A DNA stretch of 64,000 nucleotides. It comes from Liolophura sinensis. Lineage: Eukaryota; Mollusca; Polyplacophora; Chitonida; Chitonidae. The DNA lies in assembly GCF_032854445.1 (NCBI RefSeq), contig NC_088295.1, positions 50,889,385 to 50,953,384 of the forward strand. Direction: 5' to 3'. The position numbers and the translations under genes were made by a program. Positions 32,545-44,400 of this stretch are shown here, piece by piece (position 1 is the stretch's first letter; each line of letters opens with the position of its first letter). The notes beneath the pieces are model-generated. The model was given only the letters and a program-made list of their open reading frames with translations, was not told the origin of the DNA and did no database searches.

Positions 32545-32815
32545 GATTCTTAAGGGTGTAACGGTTAGAGCGTCTGCTTCGAAGTCGGGATCAAACCCTG
32601 GTCGGGTCCTACCAAAGACATTAAAACTAGTACTTGTTGCTGTCCCGCGTGGCATTGAGGTTAGAGTAAGAACTGATATCCCCATGTGATTATAATCTGA
32701 CTGGGTGCATGGGGTGTCGGTGCTTTGCTTTGTCACAAGAAGGTTTATGTATTCACACACCTTCTCGTCTTCATATGACTGAAAAAATGTTAAGCGTGAC
32801 GTAAAAGACGCTGTA
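32545..32815 (+). mobile_element. SINE family D (tRNA-like head, B-like tail)
   Basis: The head is TGTAACGGTTAGAGCGTCTG with B-box-like CAAACCCTGGTCGGGTCC. The body (TTGTTGCTGTCCCGCGTGGC, CCATGTGATTATAATCTGAC, GTCACAAGAAGG) matches the copy at 39.84 kb and differs from family B. The tail CTTCATATGACTGAAAAAAT, GTTAAGCGTGACGTAAA is shared with family B. This suggests modular families with a common 3' end recognised by one LINE partner (inference). Confidence 0.7.
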
Positions 32816-35767
32816 CAAAATTGAGCTACTGTGCCAAAGCTTACAACCCATCCTGTTTCACAACTTTCTGCAGGAGTAGACTGAAAACACAGAAATGTAC
32901 AATCTACCATTAACGTGCGCAAAACAGACGATTACAGTACCAAAAGTGTAAGTTGTCGTTACTGCCGCTATTCTGGAGCTGCCCATTGAGCAGTTTCGTT
33001 TTTTTCCATGACTTGAAATCAGAATGACCTCTTTGGTAGACGGGGTCATTCCTTGAATTTCAGCTTCTGTAATTTAACATCAGACAGCTCCAGGCTCTTC
33101 CATCATGGAGGAAATTGTCATCTCTGAGTTTATTTTCAGGCCTGTTTAATTTAATGGTGTACGTTAGCTATGCTGTGTTACATGGGCATATCCCTTATAA
33201 GTAAAAATCTGTGAATATTGTTCAATGTATAAGAAGGAAATTCAGCGTATGGTGGTAATTTTCATTACGAGAAATAAGGCAGTGAGACTGGGCTTTGACC
33301 CATAGCTGATTGAATAAATGGGTCGAAAATTTGACAAACAATTTTACAATGTACAATTTTGAAACATCAGTGTATAACACCGGTTGTGTATGGACACTTG
33401 TCGCATGTTGGTCGCTGAAGAGTTGAAGTCGCCTCAACGGTTTGATTTTTTCGGTGCTGACGGATTGTTATTTGTAAGAGGTGATACCTTCTCGAACAGC
33501 ATGTGATTACTTGACTGGTAGATTATAGGACTGCGTGAGCATGCGTGACTTCTGTCTGAAACATTCCTAGCATCTGCGCACTTAACAACCTTGTAGTAAC
33601 TGTACACAAACTGTATCAGTATCAGTGTACCAACCAGTGTCATATAAACCTGGATTTTTTTTATATTTTAAAAACGATATTGGCTTGTAAGCTTTTCTCA
33701 TTTCAGTTCCTTTTGCATTTTTTTTAATTAGGAAGAACAAATGTAGAAAACTCACGAATTTATTTTTCTACCAGATTCCAATAAAGCTAGCATAGACATT
33801 GTTCTTGAATGACTCCCGATTATCTTAAAATCTTTTTTAAACCTGATGGGAAAATAGTGATGTGTGAAATAGCGTTGATACGAGTCAGCTAAATCATTCA
33901 GGAAGTAATATTCGAAAGATATTTGTTATTTGCTGTAGACTTTGGTAGATCGATAGTCTGTTCGATATGCGCACGATGGACCGAACAGAGAGTATGGGAA
34001 GTGAAGGGATAAGCACATAAAACTACAACACGTGTTTGTCCTTCAAGTTTAATGCTCGAACAGTGCTGACAACTTGCTCTTGCACAGTTTTGAAAATACT
34101 TTCCTGTTAGAAACTGTACAGAAGCAATCAGACTGTGAAGTCCAGTTAACTTTCAAATGAGTTCCATACACATTAATGTAGTCCCACGTCAGTGTAGTCC
34201 CACGTCAGTACAGTTCAATGAATGTGTAGTTCCGCGTCAGTGAAGTTCAATGTAACCGTAGTTCCACGTCATTGTGCATAATTCCACGTCAGACTTATTC
34301 CACGTAAATAATTGCAAAAGAGTTCTTCCTCGGCAAGACATTTACAGTCTCATCTTTTTTGTGACCAGTAAAAGCATTCTGATCATATGCATATCAAGTA
34401 ACGAAAAGGATAATGAAGATTGTTTTGACAAATATATTTTCTTAAATGCGACACGTATAACTACACTATCAAGAAATTTCGAGGACACTGAATAATGAAA
34501 GGCTGTCACGGCTAATTTCAGTTTCAGATCTTGCAGTGCATTAACCGCTGTATTTTTTTATTTTTAAATTAATTTGTGTAGTGTGTGAGATATTGGATAA
34601 AGACGGACGCTTAGTGGATTATGATTTCAATGCAGAGTTTAATCAAATATGTGCAGTCAGCGCCTGTACAGCATATTTCTTCAAATGTACAGGTGTGTAG
34701 ATATAGGCCTACTTCAGAATTTTTAGTGTTCATGCCTTGGGGGTTGAGCAGGTTGGATATGTAGGGGCAAAAGCTGTCAGGTATGAGGAAAAGGAAGAAA
34801 GGTGGCTACAGATATCTGCGAGCCGAAAGTACACCCGAGTTTGGTCAAATAACGTGATGGGGAGTTTTGAGGGACGAGATGCTGGGAGCTGTGTGGAACA
34901 CAGTTGCCCTGTTTTATGTAGATATTGATCCCTGTTTCAAGTAAACACAGGTGGCAAAGATAAACTGTAATTACACGCTTTTCATTTGAAGACGTTCGAT
35001 ATAAATAGTTTGCTTTTTCACTTAGCCGAGATTGGTTAGAGCTGAGAGCGGCAAGTTTGCATCGCCCGTGTTCTAGCCAGCGCGTCCGGGTTGACCCGTT
35101 CACGTTGACACAGCAGCCTCGTGCAATCAGAAAAGGTGCGGAGCTGTCGTGCCTTTCTTAGCACTTTCGCAGGATTAATTATTTCGCTTTATGTCAAAAT
35201 TCTGAAGTATACGAATCTAACGGTGGGCAAAGATCTCAGTATATCAATTTTATTTTGATCAAGCAAGGCTGGGAAGTGCGTGTGCATAACAAACTGAACA
35301 TCAAGTGCGTCCGTTCTTCAAAGGGCAGTTTTCATTGAGGAAGTCGGCAAAGACGCTGGCTTTTATCATCAGCCGTGATAATATCGGTAACAGCCTGAAC
35401 GAGATCTCGTGGAGATAGTGTACAGTTTTGCTACATCTGGAATAACCAAATACCTAAGTTCTCGGAGCAGGTGAGTTTGTTTGCAGGTGAATATTTAGTG
35501 TGTGAAGTTTCTGTTTTTGGCTTTCCTTGTCAAAGTGATGTGGACGGAATATCTTTGGTTAAAACCCTTATTATAATTCTGACATTATGTGGCAGACATA
35601 TGGCTAGCCACACCTTCGTAACATTATTCAGATTTCAAGCACTAAAAGAGTGCTATAGCGTGTGTCGTAAGACAGGGAGCAAAATCGGATGATCCTTGCC
35701 TAAGTCTATAACAACAGATGTTTGTCACCTTCACAACCCGACGCAGTTTTTACTGGGTGGTGCATTT
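32816..35767. other. No gene recognised
   Basis: No coding exon is supported. Around 35100-35470 the DNA is less AT-rich and ends in CGGAGCAG followed by GTGAGT, a good donor. A non-coding first exon there is conceivable but unsupported. The open frames at 33434-33643, 34274-34495, 34737-34928 and 34777-35103 have no features. Confidence 0.35.
34160..34310. repeat. Short degenerate tandem repeat around CCACGTCAG
   Basis: CCACGTCAGT or CCGCGTCAGT recurs about every 20-35 nt with TGTAGT and CAATG between copies (five to six copies). Confidence 0.6.
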
Positions 35768-35780
35768 AATATACGCACTG

Positions 35781-35924
35781 GGTCTGCTAGCAACCTGCGG
35801 ATGGTTGTGGGTTTCCCCCGGGCTCTGCCCGGTTTCCACCCACCATAATGCTGGCCGCCGTCGTATAAGTGAAATATTCTTGAGTACGGCGTAAAACACT
35901 AATCAAATAAATAAATAAATAAAT
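35781..35924 (+). mobile_element. SINE family A, 5'-truncated, with target-site duplication
   Basis: It starts near CAACCTGCGGATGGTTGTGG and ends in a six-unit AAAT tail. The flanks AATATACGCACTG (35768-35780) and AATACACGCACTG (35925-35937) match at 12 of 13 bases, marking the insertion duplication. Confidence 0.9.
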
Positions 35925-35937
35925 AATACACGCACTG

Positions 35938-37985
35938 TGAATATCCATGCGTTACCTGCGCGATGGCGACTCGGTTCTGAGCAGAATTGACCATTTTTCT
36001 CGTGCAATACATGAACAATACGCTAAACACGTTTGCCTTCAAAACAACATCGCAAAGGCAACAGTAAAGTACCGGTACACAGCATGTGCCTGAGTTACCT
36101 TTGGCCAAAAGGTTAATATCCGTTACGATCATTTGGATCGAACAAAGTGTCCCATCAGCCTGTCAGGATGAGATTATAATTTTTTGTGGGACTCCAATGG
36201 TTTCTAATCTGCGTCATCTCTGATGACAAAGATTTCGGCAATTTCACCCTTTTGTGCAAAAAACACATACTACTTTTGGTAAAAGTTAACGTAACCCTTA
36301 TGACTGAAAGTAATGATCCTATACTGAGAGAATGAAATGGCAAAAAAAAAATTTTTAGGACACCAGAAAACGAAATTGCTATAAACTGAGCCGTGATTTG
36401 TTGCCGATATCAACACAAGCTTTAAATCCATGACCATGTATACGTTTGAAATTCAGTTGTATTAAGTTCAATACCATACAGCATGAAACTAAAGGCCAGC
36501 AGTCACTTTGCCTTATAATGTCGTAAAGAATCAAAGCCATTTTTTTATATTTGTTTTTATAATGCATGTACTTGTGCGCATTAAAAGATAGTGGTTTAAA
36601 ATAAATTTCATAATGTCCGTCAGTTGAAATTGTGAAATGCATATTTATAATATTGATAGTGCCAATATATTAAGCTGCGATTAAAGAAGAGGAAATACCA
36701 TTGGTAGACTCTAGACGGGGAAAGTTGTTGGTGTTAGACATTTGTTTCTAAACTGAGTTTTAGGAACCTTAGCTCAAATACCTTTTTTAATAGTAGGATA
36801 TTGTGTAAAATACTAATATGGATTTTTCAGTGTTTAAATATATATTTAATCTCCCCACGAGCTATGGTAAGAATCACTGGAAGCATTTTTACCAGATTAT
36901 ATGATAGATTTTATTTTAAATAGCGATCCATAGCTGTGTACTTATGAGTTTAACCCGAAAATGAAACGCATTATTACTGTAACTAAAGCAAACGATGAAG
37001 ACGGTCACGCTGAAAACAGCAGCAGTCAGTGGTTTGCAATAATCTAACGCAGATACAGTCCGTCCACTTGTGGAACGGACAAACGCACTTGTGGACGTGT
37101 CAAATAAAAAAAATTAACACACGAGTGTATCTGCCATCTCCTGAAAGAATGAAAATCGCTTTCTGGCGTTCTTGGTAATGACCTTGTTGTGTATTGAACC
37201 CGGACTTCGGCATGTCTGTCAAACGCTTTAATATTGAAGTGTTAACATACACTTAATTATTTCAGTGTAACGGTGTATTATTGAGCTCCAATTTGTTGTG
37301 CAATGAACGACGACTGAAGTGTTTGACGATTTAATCATTGTATATGTTAACATTTGATTCTGACATCACTGAAAACTGTCGAATGCCTTCTCTGTTGCAC
37401 ACGTTCAGGTTTGTTTCATACGGTTGAGTTTTTATGGGGATTGGTTTTAAAGACTGACTGCCGATTTGGAATTCCCTTTGTTTGACTTTGTGATGATCTG
37501 AGTTAGCGAATGTTGACCCTGGAAGGCTGGCATATACTGATCGGCGTTAGAATTGATATAGGACAGTCTTGATATGGCTTCAACACTGAACATACACTTG
37601 CGCACAAATATCTTCTGTTGTGGCTGTAATTGTATTCATTACGGATCGGAATTTGTTTTGGCTTTGGAAAAATTTAACATATTTAACCGCATATTCAAAA
37701 TTGATGAATTGGGCTGGCCTTGTTTTCATGTATTGATAATTTTACTTACTCATGGGAAGTTTGATTGGCTTTTTTTCTCTGAAGTTTGCTGGTAAAATGG
37801 GAGTGAAAAGGGATCGTTTACCCTGGAAGGTAAACCATGCCTTGGCCATTTTGTAAGGATAATGCCAAACCGCCTTTTAAGACACCATAATTTTCGAGTA
37901 CAAACAATAAAATGTTTCCTCTAACCCGGCTTTTTATACGATAATTAACTTCAAATTCACCATGATATATCATTCAAACCTGCAG
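35938..37985. other. No gene recognised
   Basis: AT-rich DNA. The ATG frame at 37574-37795 (73 codons) shows no domain, signal peptide or splice signal and is not called. Confidence 0.4.
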
Positions 37986-37989
37986 AATA

Positions 37990-38290
37990 ATAACATTTGT
38001 CAGCATGTCTGTTCTGCGCAATAAGTACTGTCAGACATGTCTGTGCAGGGTACTCAGACATGTCTATTCTGTGGTAATAACTAATGTTAGACATGTCTAT
38101 TCTGTGTAATAAGTACTGTCAGACATGTCTATTCTGTGTAGTAAGTACTCAGTCATGTCTATTCTGTGTAATAAGTACTGCCAGACATGTCTGTTCTGTG
38201 TAATAAGCACTGTCAGACATGTCTATTCTGTGTAATAAGTACTGTCAGGCATGTCTATTCTGTGTAATAACATCTGTGAATATGCCTGTT
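37990..38290. repeat. ~32-bp minisatellite carrying the palindrome AGACATGTCT
   Basis: About nine units of the type TAATAAGTACTGTC, AGACATGTCT, ATTCTGTG. Exact AGACATGTCT occurs at 38033, 38056, 38089, 38121, 38183 and 38215, and near-matches (AGTCATGTCT, AGGCATGTCT) in others. Degenerate units continue to about 38450. Confidence 0.9.
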
Positions 38291-38499
38291 ATGGGTAATA
38301 ACAACTCTCAGACGATGTCTCTTCTGAATAATAACATCTCTCACTACGCCTATTCTGCGTAATAACAACGATCAAACTTGCCTATTCTGCGTAATAACAC
38401 ACCTGCCAGACAAATCTTTCCGTATTTCGTGTATTAGCATCTGTTGGATAAGTCTCTAACATGCAGTATCATTCGGCGTTCACGGCCATCCCCCATATT

Positions 38500-39400
38500 A
38501 GCTTCAGTCAAACACTCCCGTCCTATGTTATAGCACCCCACCTATCACGTAGGAGCATGTCAGATACTACTTTTTCATGTACTAACGTGCCATACATGTC
38601 TGCCGCGTCTTGTACATGTCAGATACGTCTCTCCTGTGGTAGCATGTCATACTTTTATGTCTCTTTTACACAGTCTCATCTGTCAAACACGTCTCTCCCA
38701 CGGAGTAGTATCTGTCTCGCACATCTTTTTCACCTAGTAACATCTGTTAGACTCGTCTTTCCCACAGAGTATCTCTCGCACATCTTTTTCACCTAGTAGC
38801 ATCTGCCAGACATGTCTCTCCCACGAAGTAGTATCTGTCTCGCACATCTCTTCAACATAGTAGCATCTGTCTCGCACATCTCTTCCACGTAGTCGCATCT
38901 GTCAGACACGTCTCTCCCACGGAGTAGTATCTTTCTCACACATCTTTTCCACGTAGTAGCATCTGTTAGACTAGTCTTTCCCACGGAGTATCTGTCTCGC
39001 ACATCTTTTTCACCTAGCAGCATCTGCCAGACACGTCTCTCCCACGAAGTAGTATCTGCACATCATTTCAACATAGTAGCATCTGTTTCGCGCATCTCTT
39101 CCACGTAGTCGCATCTGTCAGACACGTCTCTCCCACAGAGTAATATCTGTCTCACGCACATTTTCCATTAGTAACATCTGTTAGACTCGTCTCTCTCACG
39201 GAGTAGTATCTGTCTCGCACATCTCTTCCACGTGGTTGCATCTGTCAGACACGTCTCTCCCACGAAGTAGCATCTGTCTCGCACATCTCTTCCACGTAGT
39301 CGCATCTGTCAGACACGTCTCTCTCATGTAGTGGCATTAGTAGCACACGTCTCTCCTGCTTAGTAGCGTTATGTCAGACACGGTTTCTTTCTGCGTACAG
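38500..39400. repeat. ~64-bp minisatellite
   Basis: The unit contains CATCTGTCAGACACGTCTCT, CCCACGGAGTAGTATCTGTC and TCGCACATCTCTTCCACGTA. About 12 copies with indels; the left half is more diverged. Long frames on either strand here are repeat artefacts. Confidence 0.88.
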
Positions 39401-39540
39401 TCAGTCACACACGTCGATCAACCATGAAGTATTATTTGTCACAGACGTCTCTCCTGGTAACATCTCTTAGATACGTCACTCCCGCATAGCATGACCTGCC
39501 ACACTCATCTGCCCCACTAGGAAGTATATGTCAAACATCT

Positions 39541-39670
39541 TTCCCCCACATATTTGTGTATTTATTTATTTAACACTGGTTTGACGTAACACTCAAGAAT
39601 TTTTCACTTGTAAGGTGGTGGCCAGTTTAACATGTGGAACAAACGGGAGTACCAAGCTTAAACCACCGAC
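39541..39670 (-). mobile_element. SINE family C copy
   Basis: The reverse complement reads GGTGGTTTAAGCTTGGTACT, AACTGGCCACCACCTTACAA and GTGAAAAATTCTTGAGTGTT, ending in AAATAAATAAATACAC. It separates the 64-bp and 37-bp arrays together with the next element. Confidence 0.7.
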
Positions 39671-39837
39671 CTTTGTCAAGCTACTGGAAAACTTTCTCAG
39701 ATGTAACGTATATACATGCACGCCATATTGGTGCTAGACACGTGAACTGAGCTACGAGCATCTTCGACCGCCAAGGCCCTGCAAGCAAAGACAGCGGGGG
39801 AATCTACAAATTATCTGTTCAACATTCCCTAATCGTT

Positions 39838-40400
39838 TCAGTGGCCCCTGGTTAGAGGCGTCCGCCTCGAGATCGAGAGATCCGAGGTCTAGGGTCATAT
39901 AATGACTTTAAAAAATGCTAATCGTCGCTGTCTCGTTTGGATCTCAGCGCTGAGAGGTTAAACCAAGGAAACGGAACTGGTTGTCCCGGTGTCAGTATAA
40001 TGTGATTGGGTGAGGTTTCATGTCTGTTGTCTTCGGCATAATACCTTAGTGACGGCAGCTAGCACTTTTACGGTATGGACGAGCCCTGCCACAAGAAGAC
40101 ACGGTATGTCACAATTAAGACTTTAAAAGAGGAAGTTGTAACTTCCTCGCTTGGCGTTCAACATGAAGGGGATAGTGCAACAACTGTTTGACCCGTATCA
40201 GTATAATTGGCTCGGGCGGGGCGGCTTACTTGCCTTCGGTAAGTTGTCTCAATGAAGCACCACTAGATAAAAGAGCGGTGGAAATCCGTCCTGCAACAAG
40301 GAGGCACATGGCATGCACTCTAAGGATTCCTTCGTCGTCATATGACTGAAAAATTGTTTAAGTGCGACGTTAATCCCCCAAGCACTCACTCACTCACTAC
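39838..40400 (+). mobile_element. Composite SINE: family D head/body joined to family B body/tail
   Basis: 39838-40107 matches family D (CCTGGTTAGAGGCGTCCGCC, GTCGCTGTCTCGTTTGGATC, GTCAGTATAATGTGATTGGG, GCCACAAGAAGACACGG). It stops before a tail. From 40108 family B body follows without a tRNA head (AAGACTTTAAAAGAGGAAGT, CTTCCTCGCTTGGCGTTCAA, GGGCGGGGCGGCTTACTTGC). Its normal tail is GTTTAAGTGCGACGTTAA and CACTCACTCACTCAC. Nested insertion or template switching could explain the junction. Confidence 0.75.
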
Positions 40401-41250
40401 TAATACCTGTCACACACGTTTATAGTATCTCACTTACTAACACCTGCCACCCACGTCTATAGTATCTCACTTACTGACATCTGTCACACACGTCCGTATA
40501 ATATTCCATTTACTAACATGTATCACATACCTCTATAGTATCCCACTTACTAACACCTGCCACCCACGTCTATAGTATCTCACTTACTGACATCTGTCAC
40601 ACACGTCCGTATAATATTCCATTTACTACCATCTATCACATACCTCTATAGTATCCCACTTACTAACATCTATCACACACGTCTATAGTATCCCACTTAC
40701 TAACATCTGTCACATACGTCTGTTGTATCCCACTTACTAACATCTGTCACATACCTCTGTAGTATCCCACTTACTAACATCTATCACACACGTCTATAGC
40801 ATCCCACTTACTAACATCTGTCACATACGTCTATTGTATCCCACTTACTAACATCTGTCACATACCGCTATAGTATCCCACTTACTAACATCTATCACAC
40901 ACGTCTATAGTATCCCACTTACTAACATCTGTCACATACGTCTATTGTATCCCACTTACTAACATCTGTCACATACCTCTATAGTATCCCACTTACTAAC
41001 ATCTATCACACACGTCTATAGTATCCCACTTACTAACATCTGTCACACACGTCTGTAGTATTCCACTTACTAACATCTGTCACACACGTCTATAGTATTC
41101 CACTTACTAACATCTGTCACACACGTCTATAGTATTCCACTGACTAGTACTGGTCACACACGTCTATAGTATCCCACTTACTAACATCTGTCACGGACGT
41201 CTATAGTATCCCACTTATTAACATCTGTCACACACGTCTATGTCTGTTGA
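40401..41250. repeat. 37-bp minisatellite with 111-bp higher-order unit
   Basis: About 23 copies built from CATCTGTCACACACGTCTAT, AGTATCCCACTTACTAA. In the middle, three unit types alternate (CACACGTCTATAG, CATACGTCTATTG, CATACCTCTATAG). CACATACGTCT recurs at 40711, 40822 and 40933, exactly 111 bp apart. Confidence 0.93.
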
Positions 41251-41794
41251 AAAGACGTTATGAAACTTTTGAGACTAACTTTGTGTACGCATTGTTGTAA
41301 GTACACTTGTTGTTTTATTTGATTAGGACTTTACTTAGTGTGCACTTTGCGACATGTTTCATTCATATATGTAAGAAAATAACTGGAGTTTTTTTGTAAA
41401 GATCTGAATCAACGTTTAGGCTGTAACTGATATCGTATAACTGATAAATACACCGTTTTAATTACAGCTTTTTATGTATATGTAAGAAATAATGATAGCT
41501 GAACATCTGTGGTAGTGGAATGAACTGAAATACGTGCATAATTAAGTCTGTCATATTTTTCTCTCAGAATCTTTTAACCACAATTTTTTAAATATCTAGA
41601 GGTTTTAAAGGCGACTTGTTTTCTACCCTGCAGTATTTTCATCAAAATAGGCGACGGGTAGATTGGTATGTTCACTCATGGCAGCTATATCGTCGCCGAT
41701 CATCAGACGGATAATGTATGTTCGTTGTAAGGTCTACTGATGAACTACCTAATACATTTGGCTGTTGACAGAGTGGTATATGGCTGGCGATTAG

Positions 41795-41956
41795 GTGCCA
41801 GACTCTTCGAACCACCTTATCCTCAAACCATCATCCGTTAAAGTGGTTCCCATGGTAATGACAGGGCACATTTTTGTCGACCGAACGGATTACCCCGTCC
41901 CTGATAACGGATTCGTCATCGCTCAGGGAACGGACTTAACAATAGATTTTTGGAGG
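41795..41956 (+). other. Possible internal coding exon, unrecognised protein
   Basis: Open frame between an acceptor-like GATTAG (AG at 41793-41794) and a donor-like GAGG followed by GTAAGA. It would encode 54 residues including GHIFVDRTDYPVPDNGFVIA and QGTDLTIDFWR. The mix of residues looks protein-like and not low-complexity, but I recognise no family. The polypyrimidine tract is weak, and a better acceptor at 41771 puts a stop in this frame. Confidence 0.22.
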
Positions 41957-42253
41957 GTAAGATGGCTCGAATCCCGTAGTAGAATGTTTAGCATTAGTAT
42001 CGGTGTTGTACACGAAAAGTGTTAATCCATATACTGATAATATTGCATTTTTGCCGATCTCAAATGATTCAAACACATTGTCTTTGAAAACAATGTGTTT
42101 TGTTTGTTTCACCTGGCACAGAAATGTTTGTTTCACCTGGGCACAAAAATCCCTCGGACATTAATCACCTCGTGCTACTGATTGGTAATTATCCAGTCAT
42201 TGATCAGCTCAGTATATACGTAAATCATGTTTGATTACGCAACACATTTGCAG

Positions 42254-42528
42254 TCAAATCCTGCCTCGAAATGTCTGTTTGTTTGATTCGTAATGTTATC
42301 GATTTATGTCCTAATATGTTATGCCTCAGACATACACGGGAAATGACTAACCTCGCGTTTTCACCCTCCATATTAGCCGTCAAACATATGTCTATATATT
42401 CCTTCCAAATCCAATACCAAGGCAAATGTCAAGAGGCGTTCGTTATGTGTAATTTCAGCCTTTCGGATTATCGCTGTAACGACACGCCTGATAACAATTG
42501 CGATTATATCAACACTAGCTCAGCATAA
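42254..42528 (+). other. Possible terminal coding exon, unrecognised protein
   Basis: Open from an acceptor ACATTTGCAG (AG at 42252-42253) to TAA at 42526. The C-terminal part is Cys-rich (YQGKCQEAFVMCNFSLSDYR, CNDTPDNNCDYINTSSA) with an N-glycosylation-like NFS and NTS, as in secreted proteins. Its phase needs one base from the preceding exon, while the 41795-41956 segment ends in phase 0, so the two do not join directly. Confidence 0.2.
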
Positions 42529-43239
42529 TTTCGTACATACGTACGACGCGAGGCCACCGCTATATCTTTTATTTGGCCCCCAGAAAACACACTCTCTCGG
42601 AAAACAAGATGTGTAAAAATCACCAGGCTAATCAGGATTAGTCAATATTTGATGAGTTCGAACAGCTGAAGTGGGAGCCGCGTTCAGTCGTCTACATGAG
42701 ACCACAGTTATCACTGCCCGGCCGACGAATCACACAGAACGAAATTTGGAATTCGATACTATAATGTGGTAGATTTTCAAACCTCGCTAAGCTGACGGCT
42801 TATATAGATTTTTATGTTGAGTTTTGTTTTTCTGAATCTCACACTATGGTCAAAACGTTTTTCTTGCTTCCTCATCACGATGTCATGCTCAGCAGTTTGA
42901 ATCACATTTTGAATTTGTACTTGTTGGCCTAAAAACTTGACCGTGTGTGGGGCTGATCTTGCACTTTGAAATGTGGGACGTGTGAGGGACACGCAGAAAA
43001 AGCTTGTTCCCTTTTCCGCTATAAGTCGAGCTAATTTTTTTTCTGTATAGGTGATCCTCAGTAGCATACTGAAGGACTAGGGGACGGACTGAGGAGCTTA
43101 CCAAACATCAATCAAGCTAAAACTTGCGTGGGTGGGGACCCAACCTTGGGAAGTTAAAAGGTGAGTGAAAACAGTGATGTTTGTATTGAACATGCACTAC
43201 TAGCAAAACACAAGATAGCTGAAGTAAATGCGCAGTTTA

Positions 43240-43300
43240 TGAGTATGCTCGGGGTATAACGTGGTACTTAACAATTTTGCAGTCATATGACAAGGAGCGG
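43240..43300 (-). mobile_element. SINE family B tail fragment
   Basis: TATGCTCGGGGTATAACGTG, GTACTTAACAATTTTGCAGT and CATATGACAAGGAG match the inverted family B end. Confidence 0.6.
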
Positions 43301-43484
43301 AGTTTTTAAAAGCCCTGAGAAACATATCTGCAATTCAAATGACTCTTTTGGGTTTCGAACTCGTAGAATAGCAGGTAAATGTGTTGTAGCACATTTTGAT
43401 TGATTCACTGGTAACATTCATCATACCTTCAGTGCTACTCTGGTTTGGCTTCATGTGCACTTGACCCTGGCGTATAGCATGCAG
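43301..43484. other. No feature recognised
   Basis: Nothing beyond weak SINE-like similarity is seen. Confidence 0.3.
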
Positions 43485-43600
43485 GCTCTGTGGGTTTCCC
43501 CGGGTTCTGTCCTGTTTCCTTCCATTATAATGCTGGCAACCGTAGTATAAGTGAAATATTCTTGAGTACGGCGTAAAACACCAATGAAATAGATAAAGAA
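43485..43600 (+). mobile_element. SINE family A, 3' half
   Basis: CTCTGTGGGTTTCCCCGGGT, CCATTATAATGCTGGCAACC, AAGTGAAATATTCTTGAGTA and CGGCGTAAAACACCAATGAA are present. The head is missing. Confidence 0.85.
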
Positions 43601-44144
43601 ATATAACAGGTTTGAAACCATCCCTCGTCAGAAGGCTTGACAGGTCCTTGGTTAAGGGCGCTGGTTTTCACTGGATCTTTCGGCTTTCTACAAGCATAAA
43701 CTGCACCTTTGTTCTATATTATAGAACAATGTTTAAGCGAAATACATGCACCAATAAATTAAATGAATCGTTTCCGAATACTTCATACGTTGAAATATGG
43801 AAGGGAGAAAAGTGTGAAAATAAACATGTGGGTACAAGGTGGACGGCCAAAGTCATCCACAGAATAGCATCGTGTCGACTGGTCCATTCGCTATAGCGTC
43901 TTTTTTTTCACAAGTGACCGGCATGGGACCAGTGACGTCTCTTGTTCAAATCCAGGCCGAGGGTGGTATTTTTCTCCGAACACTATCCAGTTTCCTCCTC
44001 CGACAACCTTGTAGATAAATAAAAGTACATCATGTTTGTAAAGTTTAGAATCGTAATAATCACCAATGTTTTTTGGTAGAATGATTATTAATGTACTGTG
44101 TGATTAAGGAATATTTAACCGATTGACCTATTTCCAGGAAATAT

Positions 44145-44400
44145 AGAATGAGTGAATGTATGCTTGAGGTTTAACACTGTAATTAACAATTTTTCAGTCA
44201 TGTGACGACAAGGAGTCATTAGATGTGCTCCCTTTTGACAGGGAGCGGCCTCGATAGCACACTTAGTAGAGTGTCCGCTTCGGGAGGCGGTAGATCCAGG
44301 GTCAATCCTGGGTCGGGTCACACCTAAAGAGGAAGTTAACTTTCTTGCTTGGCGTTAAGCATGAAGGGGATAGTGTAACCACTGGTTGATCCTTATCATT
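44145..44400. mobile_element. Head-to-head family B SINE pieces
   Basis: 44145-44225 is a family B tail on the - strand (GTTTAACACTGTAATTAACA, ATTTTTCAGTCATGTGACGA). It abuts a + strand family B head and body from about 44244 (GCGGCCTCGATAGCACACTT, AGTAGAGTGTCCGCTTCGGG, GGTCAATCCTGGGTCGGGTC, CTTGCTTGGCGTTAAGCATG). The + strand piece ends near 44400 without a tail. Confidence 0.7.

Larger units (their letters stand above)
41251..43239. other. Unique DNA with two possible exons
   Basis: This is the largest stretch without repeats between the arrays. Two short open segments with splice-like ends are listed separately. A small hairpin (AAACACATTGT at 42071, ACAATGTGTTT at 42090) is followed by a duplicated TGTTTGTTTCACCTGG. 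Nothing else is recognised. Confidence 0.4.

Noticed and set aside
35100-35470. Non-coding first exon ending at GCAG/GTGAGT
   Set aside because: Only a donor-like site supports it; no downstream exon or promoter elements could be tied to it.
43612-43896. 94-codon + strand frame
   Set aside because: It starts at TTG directly after a SINE tail and has no recognisable features.
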